Below are positions 16,401 to 25,587 of a DNA stretch of 64,000 bases, piece after piece; position 1 is the stretch's first letter, and the number at the start of each line of letters is the position of its first letter. This DNA comes from an uncultured bacterium (lineage in GTDB: Bacteria; Verrucomicrobiota; Lentisphaeria; Victivallales; UBA1829), in assembly GCA_900548385.1 (NCBI GenBank), contig URKJ01000023.1, positions 9,647 through 73,646 on the forward strand, read 5' to 3'. The notes beneath the pieces were generated by a model. It was given only the letters and a program-made list of their open reading frames with translations. It searched no databases and was not told the origin of the DNA. A program made the translations under genes and the position numbers.

Positions 16401-16464
16401 TCGGTGACATCACTGCCACGGCGGTTTTCAAGACCGCTGCCTTAAACCACTCGACCATCTCTCC
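16375..16464 (-). tRNA. serT: tRNA-Ser(UGA)
   Basis: 90 bases including an encoded CCA. The acceptor GGAGAGA pairs with TCTCTCC, discriminator G. The anticodon loop CTTGAAA between GGT/ACC-type stems gives anticodon TGA, and the long variable arm expected for serine (around GCCGTGGCAGTGATGTCACC) is present. The T-arm has GGTTCGAATCC. It is read leftward, so its 3' end faces the accessory island, and it serves as the integration target. Confidence 0.95.
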
Positions 16465-16479
16465 AATAACGGATCCTAT

Positions 16480-16507
16480 AGTTTACACGCTTTTTGAAAA
16501 AATTCAA
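16480..16507 (-). promoter_or_regulatory. Probable promoter of tRNA-Ser
   Basis: On the minus strand TTGAAT (16502-16507) and TAAACT (16480-16485) are separated by 16 bp, placing the start about 10 bases before the tRNA 5' end. Confidence 0.5.
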
Positions 16508-16533
16508 TCCGCAATGCGCTTTATTTTCAAGAA

Positions 16534-17946
16534 TTATCGCGGACGGAACAGAACCTGACTCTCACGCAAAATCATTTTACCGTCCGGTCCTTTCTTGATC
16601 CGGAGAAAGCAGGCGGGAATGCCGGAACGGGAACCGGAGTCCTGAAGGACTTGCGCAACATCATTCAAATCATAAATCATCCGCTGTCCCAGTTTCAAAA
16701 GAAGATCTCCACGCGAAATTCCCAAGGCTGACAGGGTTGCAGGCAGGTCCGTCACAACCACCCCTCTTTCAAACGGATAGTCCAATGCTTTCACCAGCGC
16801 CGGAGTCAACTCTTCCAAAGAAAGAGAAAGACGGAAACGGGCAAGCAGAGAACCATCCATCTGTTTCGTGCCGACCGGACTCAGAATCACCGGCGATGTC
16901 TGTCCGGCAATCCGCAGCTCCAGCGGTTCCCCGCGTTTTACCCGGATCAGACGGCGCAGAAATTCCAGCAGATCCCCGTGCGGACGCCATCCCTGAAAAC
17001 GCTCAATCACCATTCCTTCCCGCAATGACGCCGAGGCAGCCGGCGATCCGGGAAATACGGAACGGATATAAATCGAACCATCCGGCTTCATCGCCGGGAC
17101 AATGCCGACGCTCAACGATGAAAGGTATTCCGGAAGCATCCAGTTCGCAAGAGTGTTTTCCAAACGCAGTTGAGGTATCGCAAAACCGATCCCCGGCGCA
17201 TCACGGCGGACCGCCATATTCATTCCCAGCATCTTGCCGTTCAGATTGATCAGCGGACCTCCGCTGTTCCCCGGATAAACCGCCGTGTCCGTCTGAAGCA
17301 GATCCCGGAAAATCACCCGGTTGTCACGGATCAGCGAACGACCGATCCCGCTCAGAACGCCGACCGAAATCGATCCGTCGAGTCCATACGAATTGCCGAC
17401 GGCGATCGTGGTTTCTCCCAGCATCATATCTCCGGGATGAATCCCCTGAATCACCTGAAACTGTTCATGCGCATTCACAATCCGCAGCAAAGCGATATCG
17501 TTCTCCACATCCTCCGCCAGCGTAATCGCCGGATAGATCATCCCGCTGTTCAGCGTGACCAGAATCTTCGACGCCTGGCTCACCACATGCGCACTGGTCA
17601 CAATCAATCCGGAAGAGTCGATAATGCTTCCGCTGCCGATTGAATATCCATGATCCGGGCGCGGATTCGCAGTGCGCTCAAACCGGTCCGCAAGATCCCG
17701 GTACCACAGAGAATTCCGGCGGTCGATGATCCGGCTCGTGCTCAGGTTGACCACCGACGGCAGAACTTTTTCGATCGCTCTCACAACCGGAGTCCGGCGG
17801 ATTTCCCGTTCTTTTCCGGAACTCTCATTGCCGGAATGCATACCGTTCTTTTTCGTCTGGTTTCTGCTGAACAGGACCAGAAAAAAAGCAACGCTCAAAA
17901 GAATAATAAAAAAATAAAGAAAAAGTCTTGATTTTTGTGCTCTCAT
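16534..17946 (-). CDS. HtrA/DegP-type serine protease, membrane anchored
   Basis: 470 residues from the ATG at 17946; longer readings upstream run antisense through the divergent DUF2851 gene. Residues 8-27 form a signal anchor. The trypsin-like domain carries His120 (TSAHV), Asp150 (NDIAL) and Ser228 (GNSGGPL). Two PDZ-like regions follow (about 295-375 and 395-455, the latter with the RGVVVTDL...GISRGDLLLKLG pattern). It belongs to the periplasmic quality-control proteases that degrade misfolded envelope proteins. The anchor is retained rather than cleaved by the look of it. It is divergent from the DUF2851 gene, with about 50 bases between the starts. Confidence 0.9.
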   Translation of the reverse strand: MRAQKSRLFLYFFIILLSVAFFLVLFSRNQTKKNGMHSGNESSGKEREIRRTPVVRAIEKVLPSVVNLSTSRIIDRRNSLWYRDLADRFERTANPRPDHGYSIGSGSIIDSSGLIVTSAHVVSQASKILVTLNSGMIYPAITLAEDVENDIALLRIVNAHEQFQVIQGIHPGDMMLGETTIAVGNSYGLDGSISVGVLSGIGRSLIRDNRVIFRDLLQTDTAVYPGNSGGPLINLNGKMLGMNMAVRRDAPGIGFAIPQLRLENTLANWMLPEYLSSLSVGIVPAMKPDGSIYIRSVFPGSPAASASLREGMVIERFQGWRPHGDLLEFLRRLIRVKRGEPLELRIAGQTSPVILSPVGTKQMDGSLLARFRLSLSLEELTPALVKALDYPFERGVVVTDLPATLSALGISRGDLLLKLGQRMIYDLNDVAQVLQDSGSRSGIPACFLRIKKGPDGKMILRESQVLFRPR

Positions 17947-17997
17947 GCCGTATTTTCTTTCTATAAATTTTAAGAAACATACAATCAGGATGGAAAA

Positions 17998-19362
17998 ATG
18001 CAAATCCAAACGGAGCAGATTGCCGAAATATTGAAGTTTTCCGAACCGTGTTCCTCTTATGAGGGGATCCTGCAGGCACGGTGGAACCACATCCCGCTGA
18101 ATACGCAGCTGCATCTCGCCGACAAAACCCCTTTTTCCGTACTCTCCCGCGGAGTCTGGAACTTTGAAGCCGGGCCCGATTTCAAAAATGCCAAACTGCA
18201 AATCGGTTCCACGATTCTTTACGGAGATGTGGAAATCCACCGGACCGACAGGGACTGGTTCCGTCACGGCCATGATAAAAATCCGCTTTACAGCAATGTG
18301 ATCCTCCATGCGGTCGAACAGGTGGAAACGGCCTCCGTTCCGGACAATATGCCGATCTATCTGCTTCCGGCGGAAAAGAAACTGGACAATTATCCGCCAC
18401 CCCTGCTCTCCGTCAAAGGACTCTGCGCCGACAAATTTGAACGGATCGCTCCGGAAAACATTCATGAATTGTTCGCATGTGCAGGCAGGGAACGGATGCA
18501 CGCCAGAGCGCAGGTGATCCTGCACGATATGATTAAAGCCGGCATGGAACGGGCGTTCCTCACCCGTCTGTTTGACGCATACGGATTCAAACGGAACCGG
18601 AAACCGTTCGGTAAACTGCTGAACCGGTTGTGGGACAAATATTCCCGGGAAGAACTGGAAGCGGAATTCGAACCGCTGATCTGGGGCGAATCCGGGCTTC
18701 TGCCGTCGCGCCATTCCGGAGAGGTGCCGGAAGAAAACCTGGAAGAAGCAAAACGGATGTGGGCCCGTTGGTGGCATCTGCGTCCGGATTCCGCTCCGCC
18801 GATCGACTGGAAACGCGACGGGGGACGCCCTTTGAACAGCCCCGAACGCCGCACCGCCGGGCTCTGCCTGTTTCTGTCACGCTACGGCATGAATCCCCTG
18901 CCCGGATGGCTCCGTCTTCTGAAAGAGTCCGAAAGCGCCATAACATTCTGCAAAGAGCTGCTCGCAGGCCTGATCCAAAATGATACATTCTGGAATTCGC
19001 ATACGACTTTCCGGGCTGGACGTCTCAAGTACGCGGCGGCGGTGACCGGCGAGGAACGCGCACGCGAACTCGCGGCGGACGTCATCATGCCTGCGCTCCG
19101 GGCGGCGGCAATGCTCGAAAAAAATGAAAAAATGATGGACCGCGTAGACGCCGCGTTCAACAATCTGCCGCGGACACAGAAAAACCGGGTCTTCACTTCC
19201 GCTTTGGAAAAATGGTTCAAAGACCCGGCGACGGCGGAAAAATGGTTCAAGGACGCGGCATCGCGTCAGGGTGTTCACCACATCTACACCAGCTACTGCA
19301 CGAAAATCGCCTGCGACTGCTCCGCCTGTCTGATCCACAACGCCATGTTTGCCAAAGTTTGA
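17998..19362 (+). CDS. DUF2851 family protein
   Basis: 454 residues. The N-terminal region has the family signature: W at 29, ILSxG-type LSRGVWN, EAGPDFKNAKLQIG, GDVEIHRTDRDW, and HGHDKNPLYSNVILHAVE (His/Asp-rich). The C-terminus carries CACDCSAC-like cysteines (TKIACDCSACLIHN). I recall DUF2851 proteins as uncharacterised but widespread in Bacteroidetes and PVC bacteria. The D/E-H pattern suggests a nuclease-like metal site, which is a guess. No signal peptide. It starts about 50 bases from htrA, divergently. Its last codons converge on the UPF0178 gene. Confidence 0.8.
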   Translation: MQIQTEQIAEILKFSEPCSSYEGILQARWNHIPLNTQLHLADKTPFSVLSRGVWNFEAGPDFKNAKLQIGSTILYGDVEIHRTDRDWFRHGHDKNPLYSNVILHAVEQVETASVPDNMPIYLLPAEKKLDNYPPPLLSVKGLCADKFERIAPENIHELFACAGRERMHARAQVILHDMIKAGMERAFLTRLFDAYGFKRNRKPFGKLLNRLWDKYSREELEAEFEPLIWGESGLLPSRHSGEVPEENLEEAKRMWARWWHLRPDSAPPIDWKRDGGRPLNSPERRTAGLCLFLSRYGMNPLPGWLRLLKESESAITFCKELLAGLIQNDTFWNSHTTFRAGRLKYAAAVTGEERARELAADVIMPALRAAAMLEKNEKMMDRVDAAFNNLPRTQKNRVFTSALEKWFKDPATAEKWFKDAASRQGVHHIYTSYCTKIACDCSACLIHNAMFAKV

Positions 19363-19364
19363 AC

Positions 19365-19832
19365 TCAGCGTTTTCCGTCCGCTTTCCGGATCGCTTTCTG
19401 CAAAAAGCGGTCCAGCGCGTTGATGAACAGTTCCCGCTGACGGCGGGAAAACGGAGCGGGGCCGCCGGTGACTTCTCCCGCAGTCCGCAGCTCTTCCAGC
19501 AGTTCGCGCATGGCAAGTGCGTTTTTTATATTGGCGGGAGTAAAAAAATTCCCTTTCGGGCTGAGCACTTCGGCGCGTCTGTCAAGCGCACGGTCCGCGA
19601 GCGGAATATCGGCGGTCACGACCAGATCTCCGGCTTCAATATGCTCCGCGATCCAGTCATCCGCGCCATTAAACGCATTTCCGGCGGCAACGCCCTCCAC
19701 CCATTCCGAAAACGGCAGGAACGGCATTCCCGCGGCAACAAACACACAGCGGCAACGGGTACGCTCCGCCGCTTTGATCAGGGCATCTTTCAGCGGACGC
19801 GGCAAGGCATCGGCATCAATCAGAATTTTCAT
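19365..19832 (-). CDS. UPF0178 (YaiI/YqxD) family protein
   Basis: 155 residues from the ATG at 19832, preceded by GGGAG at a good distance; upstream frame sequence lacks the family pattern. It opens MKILIDADALPRPLK, matching the DADxCP-like start of the family, and continues with VVTADIPLADR and a C-terminal FINALDRFL helix. The usual Cys after the DAD motif is not present here (Leu). The fold is PIN-like and the function is not established. It converges with the DUF2851 gene, two bases apart. Confidence 0.85.
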   Translation of the reverse strand: MKILIDADALPRPLKDALIKAAERTRCRCVFVAAGMPFLPFSEWVEGVAAGNAFNGADDWIAEHIEAGDLVVTADIPLADRALDRRAEVLSPKGNFFTPANIKNALAMRELLEELRTAGEVTGGPAPFSRRQRELFINALDRFLQKAIRKADGKR

Positions 19833-19885
19833 ACGGTCTCCCAGTTTGTCCTTCAGGACCATACACCGGAACCGGGAAAAGTCAA

Positions 19886-19922
19886 ACAAAAAAACCGGAG
19901 CAGGATCAAATCCGGCTCCGGT
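19886..19922 (-). terminator. Terminator of ahpC
   Basis: On the minus strand ACCGGAGC and GCTCCGGT form an 8-bp stem, followed by seven T residues. It lies just after the ahpC stop and ahead of the UPF0178 gene. Confidence 0.8.
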
Positions 19923-19941
19923 GGAATCCCTGAAAGGATCG

Positions 19942-20541
19942 TTATTTCTGCCTGCAATAGGTTTTGCCAAGATATTCGGCAACACCTTCCGCAGAGGCTT
20001 TCATCCCCTCCTCGCCCTTGTGCCAGTTCGCGGGGCAGACCTCGCCGTGCTCTTCGTAGAACTGCAACGCGTCAACCATGCGGATCGCCTCGTCCACGCT
20101 TCTGCCGAGCGGAAGATCATTGACCAGAGCATGACGGACGATTCCCTGGCGGTCGATCAGGAACAAACCACGCAGAGCAACCGATCCGTTGAACAAAATC
20201 CCGTAATCGCGGGAAATGTTTTTGGTCATATCCGCAACCATCGGGAACTTGACATTGCCAATGCCGCCCTTGTTCGGCGCAAGCGACTTCCATGCAAAGT
20301 GGGTATATTCGGAGTCCGTGGAAACGCTGACAACTTCGCAGCCGCGTTTTTTGAATTCCTCATACTTATTGTCGAACGCCAGAATTTCCGACGGACATAC
20401 AAACGTAAAATCCATCGGGTAAAAGAACAGAACAACATATTTGCCTTTCAGCGCGGAAAGTTTAAACTCGCAAAAAGTGTTGTCGCCCATAACGGCATTC
20501 GCGGTAAAATCGGGTGCTTCTCTTGTGACCAGTGTAGACAT
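19942..20541 (-). CDS. ahpC: Typical 2-Cys peroxiredoxin (AhpC/Prx1)
   Basis: 199 residues. The start at 20541 is supported by AAAAAGGAGA before the ATG and by the family N-terminus. Peroxidatic Cys49 sits in FVCPSE and resolving Cys169 in EVCPANW, the layout of dimeric 2-Cys peroxiredoxins of about 190-200 residues. It reduces H2O2 and alkyl hydroperoxides in the cytosol using a thioredoxin- or AhpF-type reductant. No ahpF is nearby. It is transcribed alone from a well-formed promoter and ends at a strong terminator. A hairpin in the untranslated leader (20573-20592) may be an operator. Confidence 0.95.
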   Translation of the reverse strand: MSTLVTREAPDFTANAVMGDNTFCEFKLSALKGKYVVLFFYPMDFTFVCPSEILAFDNKYEEFKKRGCEVVSVSTDSEYTHFAWKSLAPNKGGIGNVKFPMVADMTKNISRDYGILFNGSVALRGLFLIDRQGIVRHALVNDLPLGRSVDEAIRMVDALQFYEEHGEVCPANWHKGEEGMKASAEGVAEYLGKTYCRQK

Positions 20542-20572
20542 GATACATTCTCCTTTTTGAATTGTTTCATTC

Positions 20573-20592
20573 AAGTTGGATCCCCCCAACTT
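20573..20592 (-). promoter_or_regulatory. Hairpin in the ahpC leader
   Basis: AAGTTGG and CCAACTT form a 7-bp stem between the predicted start of transcription and the ribosome binding site of ahpC. It could be a repressor operator or an mRNA-stabilising stem. Confidence 0.4.
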
Positions 20593-20608
20593 ATCTTTGT
20601 CTATCCGG

Positions 20609-20637
20609 AATATATCACGCAAACAACAGGAATGCAA
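20609..20637 (-). promoter_or_regulatory. Promoter of ahpC
   Basis: On the minus strand TTGCAT (20632-20637) and TATATT (20609-20614) are separated by 17 bp. This matches the TTGMHW-17-TATAWT pattern seen at many genes in the window. Confidence 0.65.
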
Positions 20638-20727
20638 GAGCAGTTTTCCTGCAAAAAACACTTCTCCCGCATTTTCATTCGCTGTTTTACGCTCAAAATC
20701 ACCGGAAAAAATCTTATCCGCACCCGT

Positions 20728-22785
20728 TCACAATCCGGCGAACAGATCATCCGGAGCAACGGTCTGTTTCTGTTCCGTCACAGGCACGGACTCCGGCTTA
20801 TCCGAATTCAGCAAAGACAGCAGTCCCGCCTCATCCAGAATCGGAATACCGAGTTCCACCGCCTTTGCATATTTACTGCCGCTGGCTTCTCCGGCAACCA
20901 CATAAGAGGTCTTTTTGCTGACGCTTCCACTGACTTTTCCGCCGCGTTTCATGATCGCCTCCCCGGCTTCCTGACGCGTCATCGACGCAAGGGCTCCGGT
21001 AAGGACAAACGTTTTTCCCGCAAGGGCATCATCTGTATCAGCCGGGACTTCTTCCCGCATATTGAGTCCAAGCTCACGAAGACGGCCGATCAGTTCCCGG
21101 TTGCGCTCCGAGGAAAAGAACTTGACCATACTCTGCGCCATAACCGGACCGATCTCCTCCACTGACTCAAATTCTTCCGCCGTTGCATTCAGGAACGCCT
21201 CCATCGTATGAAAACGGCGGCAGAGAAGTTTTGCCGTACGCGATCCGATCTGCGGGATTCCGAGAGCGGTGATCAGACGCGACAAATCCCGGTGGCGGCT
21301 CTCCTCAATCGCGGCCAGCAGATTCTTTGCCGACTTTTCGCCCATTCGCTCCATGCTGATCAGCTGAAGAACCGTAAGCCTGTACAAATCGGCGATGCTC
21401 CGGACGAATTTATGCTCCAGAAGCAGCTCGATCACCGCGGGACCGAGACCGTCGATATCCATTGCGTCGCGCGATGCGAAAAAGCGCAGACTCTCCCGGA
21501 TACGGGAAGGACAGTCGGGATTCTCACAACGGTATGCGACCTCCTCCCCGACCCGCACGACGGGACCACCGCATGCGGGACAGCTCTCCGGAACGGAAAT
21601 CATCCGCTCCGAACCGTCGCGTTTTTCCGGAAGCGAACGCAGAATCTCCGGAATCACATCCCCCGCCTTGTGCAGAACAACCGTATCCCCGATCCGCAGA
21701 TCTTTTTCCTGAATATAGTCAAAATTATGCAGACTGGCACGGCTGACGATCGTACCCGCAAGCGCGACGGGTTCCAATACGGCGGTCGGCGCAACGATCC
21801 CGGTCCGTCCGACATTGATTTCCACATCCAGCAGTTTCGTCTCCTTCTCCTCGGCGGGAAATTTATAGGCGATCGCCCAGCGCGGACTCTTTGACGTCGC
21901 TCCAAGCTCCTCCTGCGCGGCAACGGCATTCAGTTTGACCACCACACCGTCAATGTCGTACGGCAGGGAATGGCGCATTTCGCAGAACTCATCCCGCGCC
22001 TCCCAGACCTCTTCGATGCTGTGACAGAAACGGCTTTGCGGGTTCGTCGGCAAACCGATTTCTTTCAGATATTCGACCTTTGACTTCTGAGTCGGAAATT
22101 CCATTTCTTCCGCATAGATGATCTCATAAAAAAACGCCGACAGATCGCGCTTCGCCGTCACCGAGGGATCCAGCTGACGCAGAGATCCGGCGGCGGCATT
22201 GCGGGGATTGGCAAAAATCTTTTCCCCCTGCTCCTCCCGCAATTCGTTCAGACGGACAAACGAACTTTTCGGCATATAGATTTCCCCGCGCACCTCAAGC
22301 CGCCGGACCGGTTCTTTGAGACGGAGCGGAATGCTGCGGATCGTCCGCACGTTGGCGGTGACATCCTCGCCGATCACGCCGTCGCCGCGGGTCGCTGCGT
22401 TGATCAATGCGCCGTTCTCATAAACCAGCGCAATCGAAAGACCGTCGATCTTGAGTTCCGCCATATATTCGGGAAACATCTCCACAGCGCGGATCCGTTT
22501 GTCAAAATCCTGAAGTTCCGAAAAAGAGAACGTGTTATCCAGACTCAGCAGCGGAGAGCGGTGACGCACCGTTTTGAATTCGCGCGACGCTCCGCCGGAA
22601 ACCCGCTGAGTCGGCGAATCCGGAGTGATCAGGGAAGGATTTTCCCGTTCCAGCGCTTTCAATTCGTTCATTTTTGCATCATATTCCGCATCCGGCACAT
22701 TCGGATCGTCAAGAATATAATAGCGGTAGTCGCAATCGCGCAAAAATGCGCGGAGAGTTTCGATTTTCTGTTCAATTCCGTTCAT
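20728..22785 (-). CDS. ligA: NAD-dependent DNA ligase
   Basis: 685 residues, the normal length for LigA. The adenylation motif KIDG has the nucleotide-accepting Lys112. The N-terminal Ia domain with YYILDDPNVPDAEYD binds NAD. A four-cysteine zinc finger lies around 400-425 (CPACG and CENPDC), then helix-hairpin-helix repeats, and a BRCT domain covers about 600-670 (GKTFVLTGALASMTR). It seals nicks during replication and repair. It starts 16 bases after the Pol I stop on the same strand, so the two repair/replication enzymes form an operon. The short C-terminal tail after BRCT is unremarkable. Confidence 0.97.
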   Translation of the reverse strand: MNGIEQKIETLRAFLRDCDYRYYILDDPNVPDAEYDAKMNELKALERENPSLITPDSPTQRVSGGASREFKTVRHRSPLLSLDNTFSFSELQDFDKRIRAVEMFPEYMAELKIDGLSIALVYENGALINAATRGDGVIGEDVTANVRTIRSIPLRLKEPVRRLEVRGEIYMPKSSFVRLNELREEQGEKIFANPRNAAAGSLRQLDPSVTAKRDLSAFFYEIIYAEEMEFPTQKSKVEYLKEIGLPTNPQSRFCHSIEEVWEARDEFCEMRHSLPYDIDGVVVKLNAVAAQEELGATSKSPRWAIAYKFPAEEKETKLLDVEINVGRTGIVAPTAVLEPVALAGTIVSRASLHNFDYIQEKDLRIGDTVVLHKAGDVIPEILRSLPEKRDGSERMISVPESCPACGGPVVRVGEEVAYRCENPDCPSRIRESLRFFASRDAMDIDGLGPAVIELLLEHKFVRSIADLYRLTVLQLISMERMGEKSAKNLLAAIEESRHRDLSRLITALGIPQIGSRTAKLLCRRFHTMEAFLNATAEEFESVEEIGPVMAQSMVKFFSSERNRELIGRLRELGLNMREEVPADTDDALAGKTFVLTGALASMTRQEAGEAIMKRGGKVSGSVSKKTSYVVAGEASGSKYAKAVELGIPILDEAGLLSLLNSDKPESVPVTEQKQTVAPDDLFAGL

Positions 22786-22801
22786 TGTACACCTTGCTCC
22801 G

Positions 22802-24937
22802 TTATTTTGCTTCCGCCCAGTTGCGCCCTTCGGAGACCTCGGCGGTCAGCGGCACCGAAAGCTGCATGGCATGTTCCATCTCCTCCCGGAGCAGACACCC
22901 CGTCCGTTCCGCCTCCGCAACGGGAGCCTCTATAATCAATTCGTCGTGAATCTGCAGGATCAGCTTCGCTTTCAGCCCTTCCCGGCGGAGACGGCGGAAA
23001 ACGTTCACCATCGCAAGTTTGATGATGTCGGCGGAAGATCCCTGGATCGGAGCATTCAGCGCCACGCGTTCCCCGAACGCCCGCACGTTGAATACAGGCG
23101 ATTCCAACTCCGGCAGATAGCGGCGGCGTCCCATGATCGTTGAAACATACCCCTGCGCCTTCGCCGTCTTCACGATGGAATCCATGTAATTCCGCACACC
23201 GGAATACGTTGCAAAATACTGATTCATATAATCATCGGCTTCCTTGCGCGACACCCCGATATCCTCCGCCAGCGCGAACCGGGAAATTCCGTACACGATC
23301 CCGAAATTAACCGCTTTTGCGCGGCGGCGCATCTCCGCCGTAACCTGTTCCGGCACAACGCCGAATACCTGCGACGCCGTCACCGAATGAATATCGCTGC
23401 CGTGCCGGAACGCCCCGCACATTGCGGGATCGCCGGAAATATGCGCCAGCAACCGCAGTTCGATCTGCGAATAATCGGCGTCGATCAGCACATTCCCCGG
23501 CGCGGCGACAAACATCCGCCGGATCTCCGCCCCCAGCTCCGTCCGCACGGGAATATTCTGCAAATTCGGTTCCGTGGAACTTAAACGCCCGGTCGCCGTC
23601 ACCATCATGTTGAAAGACGTGTGGATCCGTCCATCCGGCGCTATAACCGCCAACAGGCCGTCCACATAAGTGGATTTCAGCTTCATCAGCTGACGGAACT
23701 CAATCACCGCCGGAATCACCGGATGTTTCTTCCGGAGAGTTTCCAGAACCTCGATGTCGGTAGAATATCCGCTTTTGGTCTTCCGTCCCGCGGGGAGCGA
23801 CAGCTTTTCAAACAGAATCTCGCCGAGCTGTTTTGTGGAATTGATATTGAATTCCTCGCCCGCAAGCTCGAAAACCCGCTTCTGAACCACTGCGATCTCT
23901 CCGGAGAGCCGTTCGCCGAACGCGATCAGCATCTCCCGGTCCACAGCCATTCCTGCATGTTCCATCTCCGCCAGCACTTCGCAAAGCGGCAGCTCCACGG
24001 TCTCAAAAAGTCTCAGCATCCCCGTCCGCTCCAGTTCCGCATGGAGAACCGGCATCAGCTGTGCAAGAACAGCCGGAGTCTGCACGGTGTCCGGAACAGT
24101 CACGTTCAGCCATTTTTCCGCGATCTTTTCCAATGGAGGATTTCCCGCCAGAGAATCCAGCAGATAGGCGGCAAGCGCGGTATCAAACACAAAATCACCA
24201 AAGCTCCGTCCGGCATCCGCCAGCCGGCGCATCAGCGGTTTGACATCATGCCCGACCTTGCGGATCCCCGGTTTGCAATACTCCGCCAGGAACGATTCCC
24301 ACGCAGCATCCTCAAAAGCGTCGAAACGGAAAACGATCCCCTCCACATATACGGACCGGGATTCTGCGGAAAAAGCGGAATATTCCGCCTTGCGGCAGCG
24401 GTCCAGCAGAGAAGACGCCTCCGCCGGCTGCACCGGAACGGCGGTAAACGGAACGGGCTTCGGCTTATCCGCTTTTCCTCCGGCAGACGCCCCCCGCCGT
24501 CTCGGCAGCTTCAACGCTTCCAGAGCGGAATAGACGGTCTGCATCTCCTGACGGATCCGTTCGGGATCCCCGCCTGCACTCCGGATATTCTCCAGAACCC
24601 CGGCAAGAGCTTCCGCGTATTTATTCTTATATTTTTTGTTCAGATCTTTCCACGGGACGCCGCGGAACGCCTCCATGACCGTCCGGTCCAGCGGAAGCCT
24701 GCCCTGCATCAGAAGCACGGCAAGAATCGGATAACCGGAATAGCCCTGCCACCTGGATCCGTTGTCATCGGAGGTGTAGACTCCGTCTTTCCATTTCACA
24801 TGATAAGTCTTCGTGCCGTCGGAGGAGACGACCTCCGCGGAAGATTCTTTCATCGCAACCCGTCCGTCGGCAATCGCCCCGTAGGCTTCGGGGATTTTCT
24901 CGATCGGCGGCAGTTTCCAGAAATCAGCGGTATCCAT
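22802..24937 (-). CDS. polA: Pol I-type DNA polymerase with a non-standard N-terminal domain
   Basis: 711 residues against about 900 for standard Pol I. The polymerase core is intact: motif A DYSQIELRLLAHISGD, motif B RRRAKAVNFGIVYG, motif C QIHDELI. The 3'-5' exonuclease-like region (about 170-330) lacks the Asp/Glu metal ligands, so proofreading is unlikely. The 5' nuclease domain is entirely absent. Residues 1-150 hold an unrelated domain (around VSSDGTKTYHVKWKDG, YSGYPILAVL, WKDLNKKYKNKY) that I recall as a stand-alone unknown protein in Firmicutes. The start has AGGAAAGGA upstream. It forms an operon with ligA. Primer removal must rely on another nuclease. Confidence 0.9.
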   Translation of the reverse strand: MDTADFWKLPPIEKIPEAYGAIADGRVAMKESSAEVVSSDGTKTYHVKWKDGVYTSDDNGSRWQGYSGYPILAVLLMQGRLPLDRTVMEAFRGVPWKDLNKKYKNKYAEALAGVLENIRSAGGDPERIRQEMQTVYSALEALKLPRRRGASAGGKADKPKPVPFTAVPVQPAEASSLLDRCRKAEYSAFSAESRSVYVEGIVFRFDAFEDAAWESFLAEYCKPGIRKVGHDVKPLMRRLADAGRSFGDFVFDTALAAYLLDSLAGNPPLEKIAEKWLNVTVPDTVQTPAVLAQLMPVLHAELERTGMLRLFETVELPLCEVLAEMEHAGMAVDREMLIAFGERLSGEIAVVQKRVFELAGEEFNINSTKQLGEILFEKLSLPAGRKTKSGYSTDIEVLETLRKKHPVIPAVIEFRQLMKLKSTYVDGLLAVIAPDGRIHTSFNMMVTATGRLSSTEPNLQNIPVRTELGAEIRRMFVAAPGNVLIDADYSQIELRLLAHISGDPAMCGAFRHGSDIHSVTASQVFGVVPEQVTAEMRRRAKAVNFGIVYGISRFALAEDIGVSRKEADDYMNQYFATYSGVRNYMDSIVKTAKAQGYVSTIMGRRRYLPELESPVFNVRAFGERVALNAPIQGSSADIIKLAMVNVFRRLRREGLKAKLILQIHDELIIEAPVAEAERTGCLLREEMEHAMQLSVPLTAEVSEGRNWAEAK

Positions 24938-25029
24938 GGCAAATCAGTCCTTTCCTGTTTTTTCATCGGGAAAGTAACGTCTTTCTGCGAAAAAATCAAG
25001 CTAAATTTAAAATTTCTTTTTCCGACGAC

Positions 25030-25058
25030 TTGATTCCTGCCGGAAAAAATGGTAATTT
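25030..25058 (+). promoter_or_regulatory. Promoter of the small HTH gene
   Basis: TTGATT (25030-25035) and TAATTT (25053-25058) are 17 bp apart, about 30 bases before the ATG. Confidence 0.55.
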
Positions 25059-25089
25059 ATAGGAAAACATACCAGCAGGAGTGTCGAAA

Positions 25090-25458
25090 ATGAAATTGAC
25101 AGACGACATCGTAAAAGCCCTTCACCGTTGTGTAACAGACGGTCATGAATCCGTCACGGAGTTTGCCCGTCTGGCAAACGTCAGTGCGGAAACTGTGAAA
25201 AAATATATGCGCAGAGAAACGGAATCCATCAAGGAAGAGACCTGGAACAAACTTCAGCCGCTCCTGAAACCCTATATGGGCAAGAAACCGCAGAAACAGG
25301 TCTCCCTCGGTTCCAAATATCTGGAACTCGACACCGATCAGCGGATTCTGCTTGACACCTTTGCCGATCTTCCGGAAGAGGTGCGGAAAGAAAAACTGTT
25401 GGAATTCGTCGAACTCGCCAAAAAATACAACCGGGAAAAAGCGGAATCCGCTCTCTGA
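25090..25458 (+). CDS. Small helix-turn-helix protein
   Basis: 122 residues. The ATG at 25090 is chosen for AGGAG at 25077-25081, 8 bases upstream; a GTG at 25081 overlaps that site. Residues about 8-45 form a helix-turn-helix (VTEFARLANVSAETVKKYM) of the XRE/phage-repressor style. A Lys-rich middle (PYMGKKPQKQ) and an acidic C-terminal helical part follow, probably for dimerisation. It has its own promoter and a perfect terminator, so it is monocistronic. Target genes are unknown. It may regulate the downstream MATE pump, but that pump has its own MarR partner. Confidence 0.65.
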   Translation: MKLTDDIVKALHRCVTDGHESVTEFARLANVSAETVKKYMRRETESIKEETWNKLQPLLKPYMGKKPQKQVSLGSKYLELDTDQRILLDTFADLPEEVRKEKLLEFVELAKKYNREKAESAL

Positions 25459-25482
25459 TCCCGACTTACAGCCAGCATTGCC

Positions 25483-25514
25483 GCCGGTCATCTCCAAGTG
25501 ACCGGCTTTTTTTT
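25483..25514 (+). terminator. Strong intrinsic terminator
   Basis: GCCGGTCA (25483-25490) and TGACCGGC (25499-25506) are perfect complements around an 8-base loop, followed by eight T residues. It ends the HTH gene transcript. Confidence 0.92.
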
Positions 25515-25526
25515 GTCTTTTTCTGC

Positions 25527-25555
25527 TTGAAAATATAATAAAAAAGATGTATAGT
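25527..25555 (+). promoter_or_regulatory. Promoter of the MATE-MarR-radical SAM operon
   Basis: TTGAAA (25527-25532) and TATAGT (25550-25555) are 17 bp apart. The AT-rich stretch after it is a plausible site for the MarR protein encoded in the same operon. Confidence 0.65.
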
Positions 25556-25587
25556 AAATAATATTTATTAAATTGGAGGAATGTTTT

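Noticed and set aside
17998..18777. N-terminal extension of the HtrA frame beyond 17946
   Set aside because: It would run antisense through the DUF2851 gene, and the signal anchor begins exactly at the ATG at 17946.
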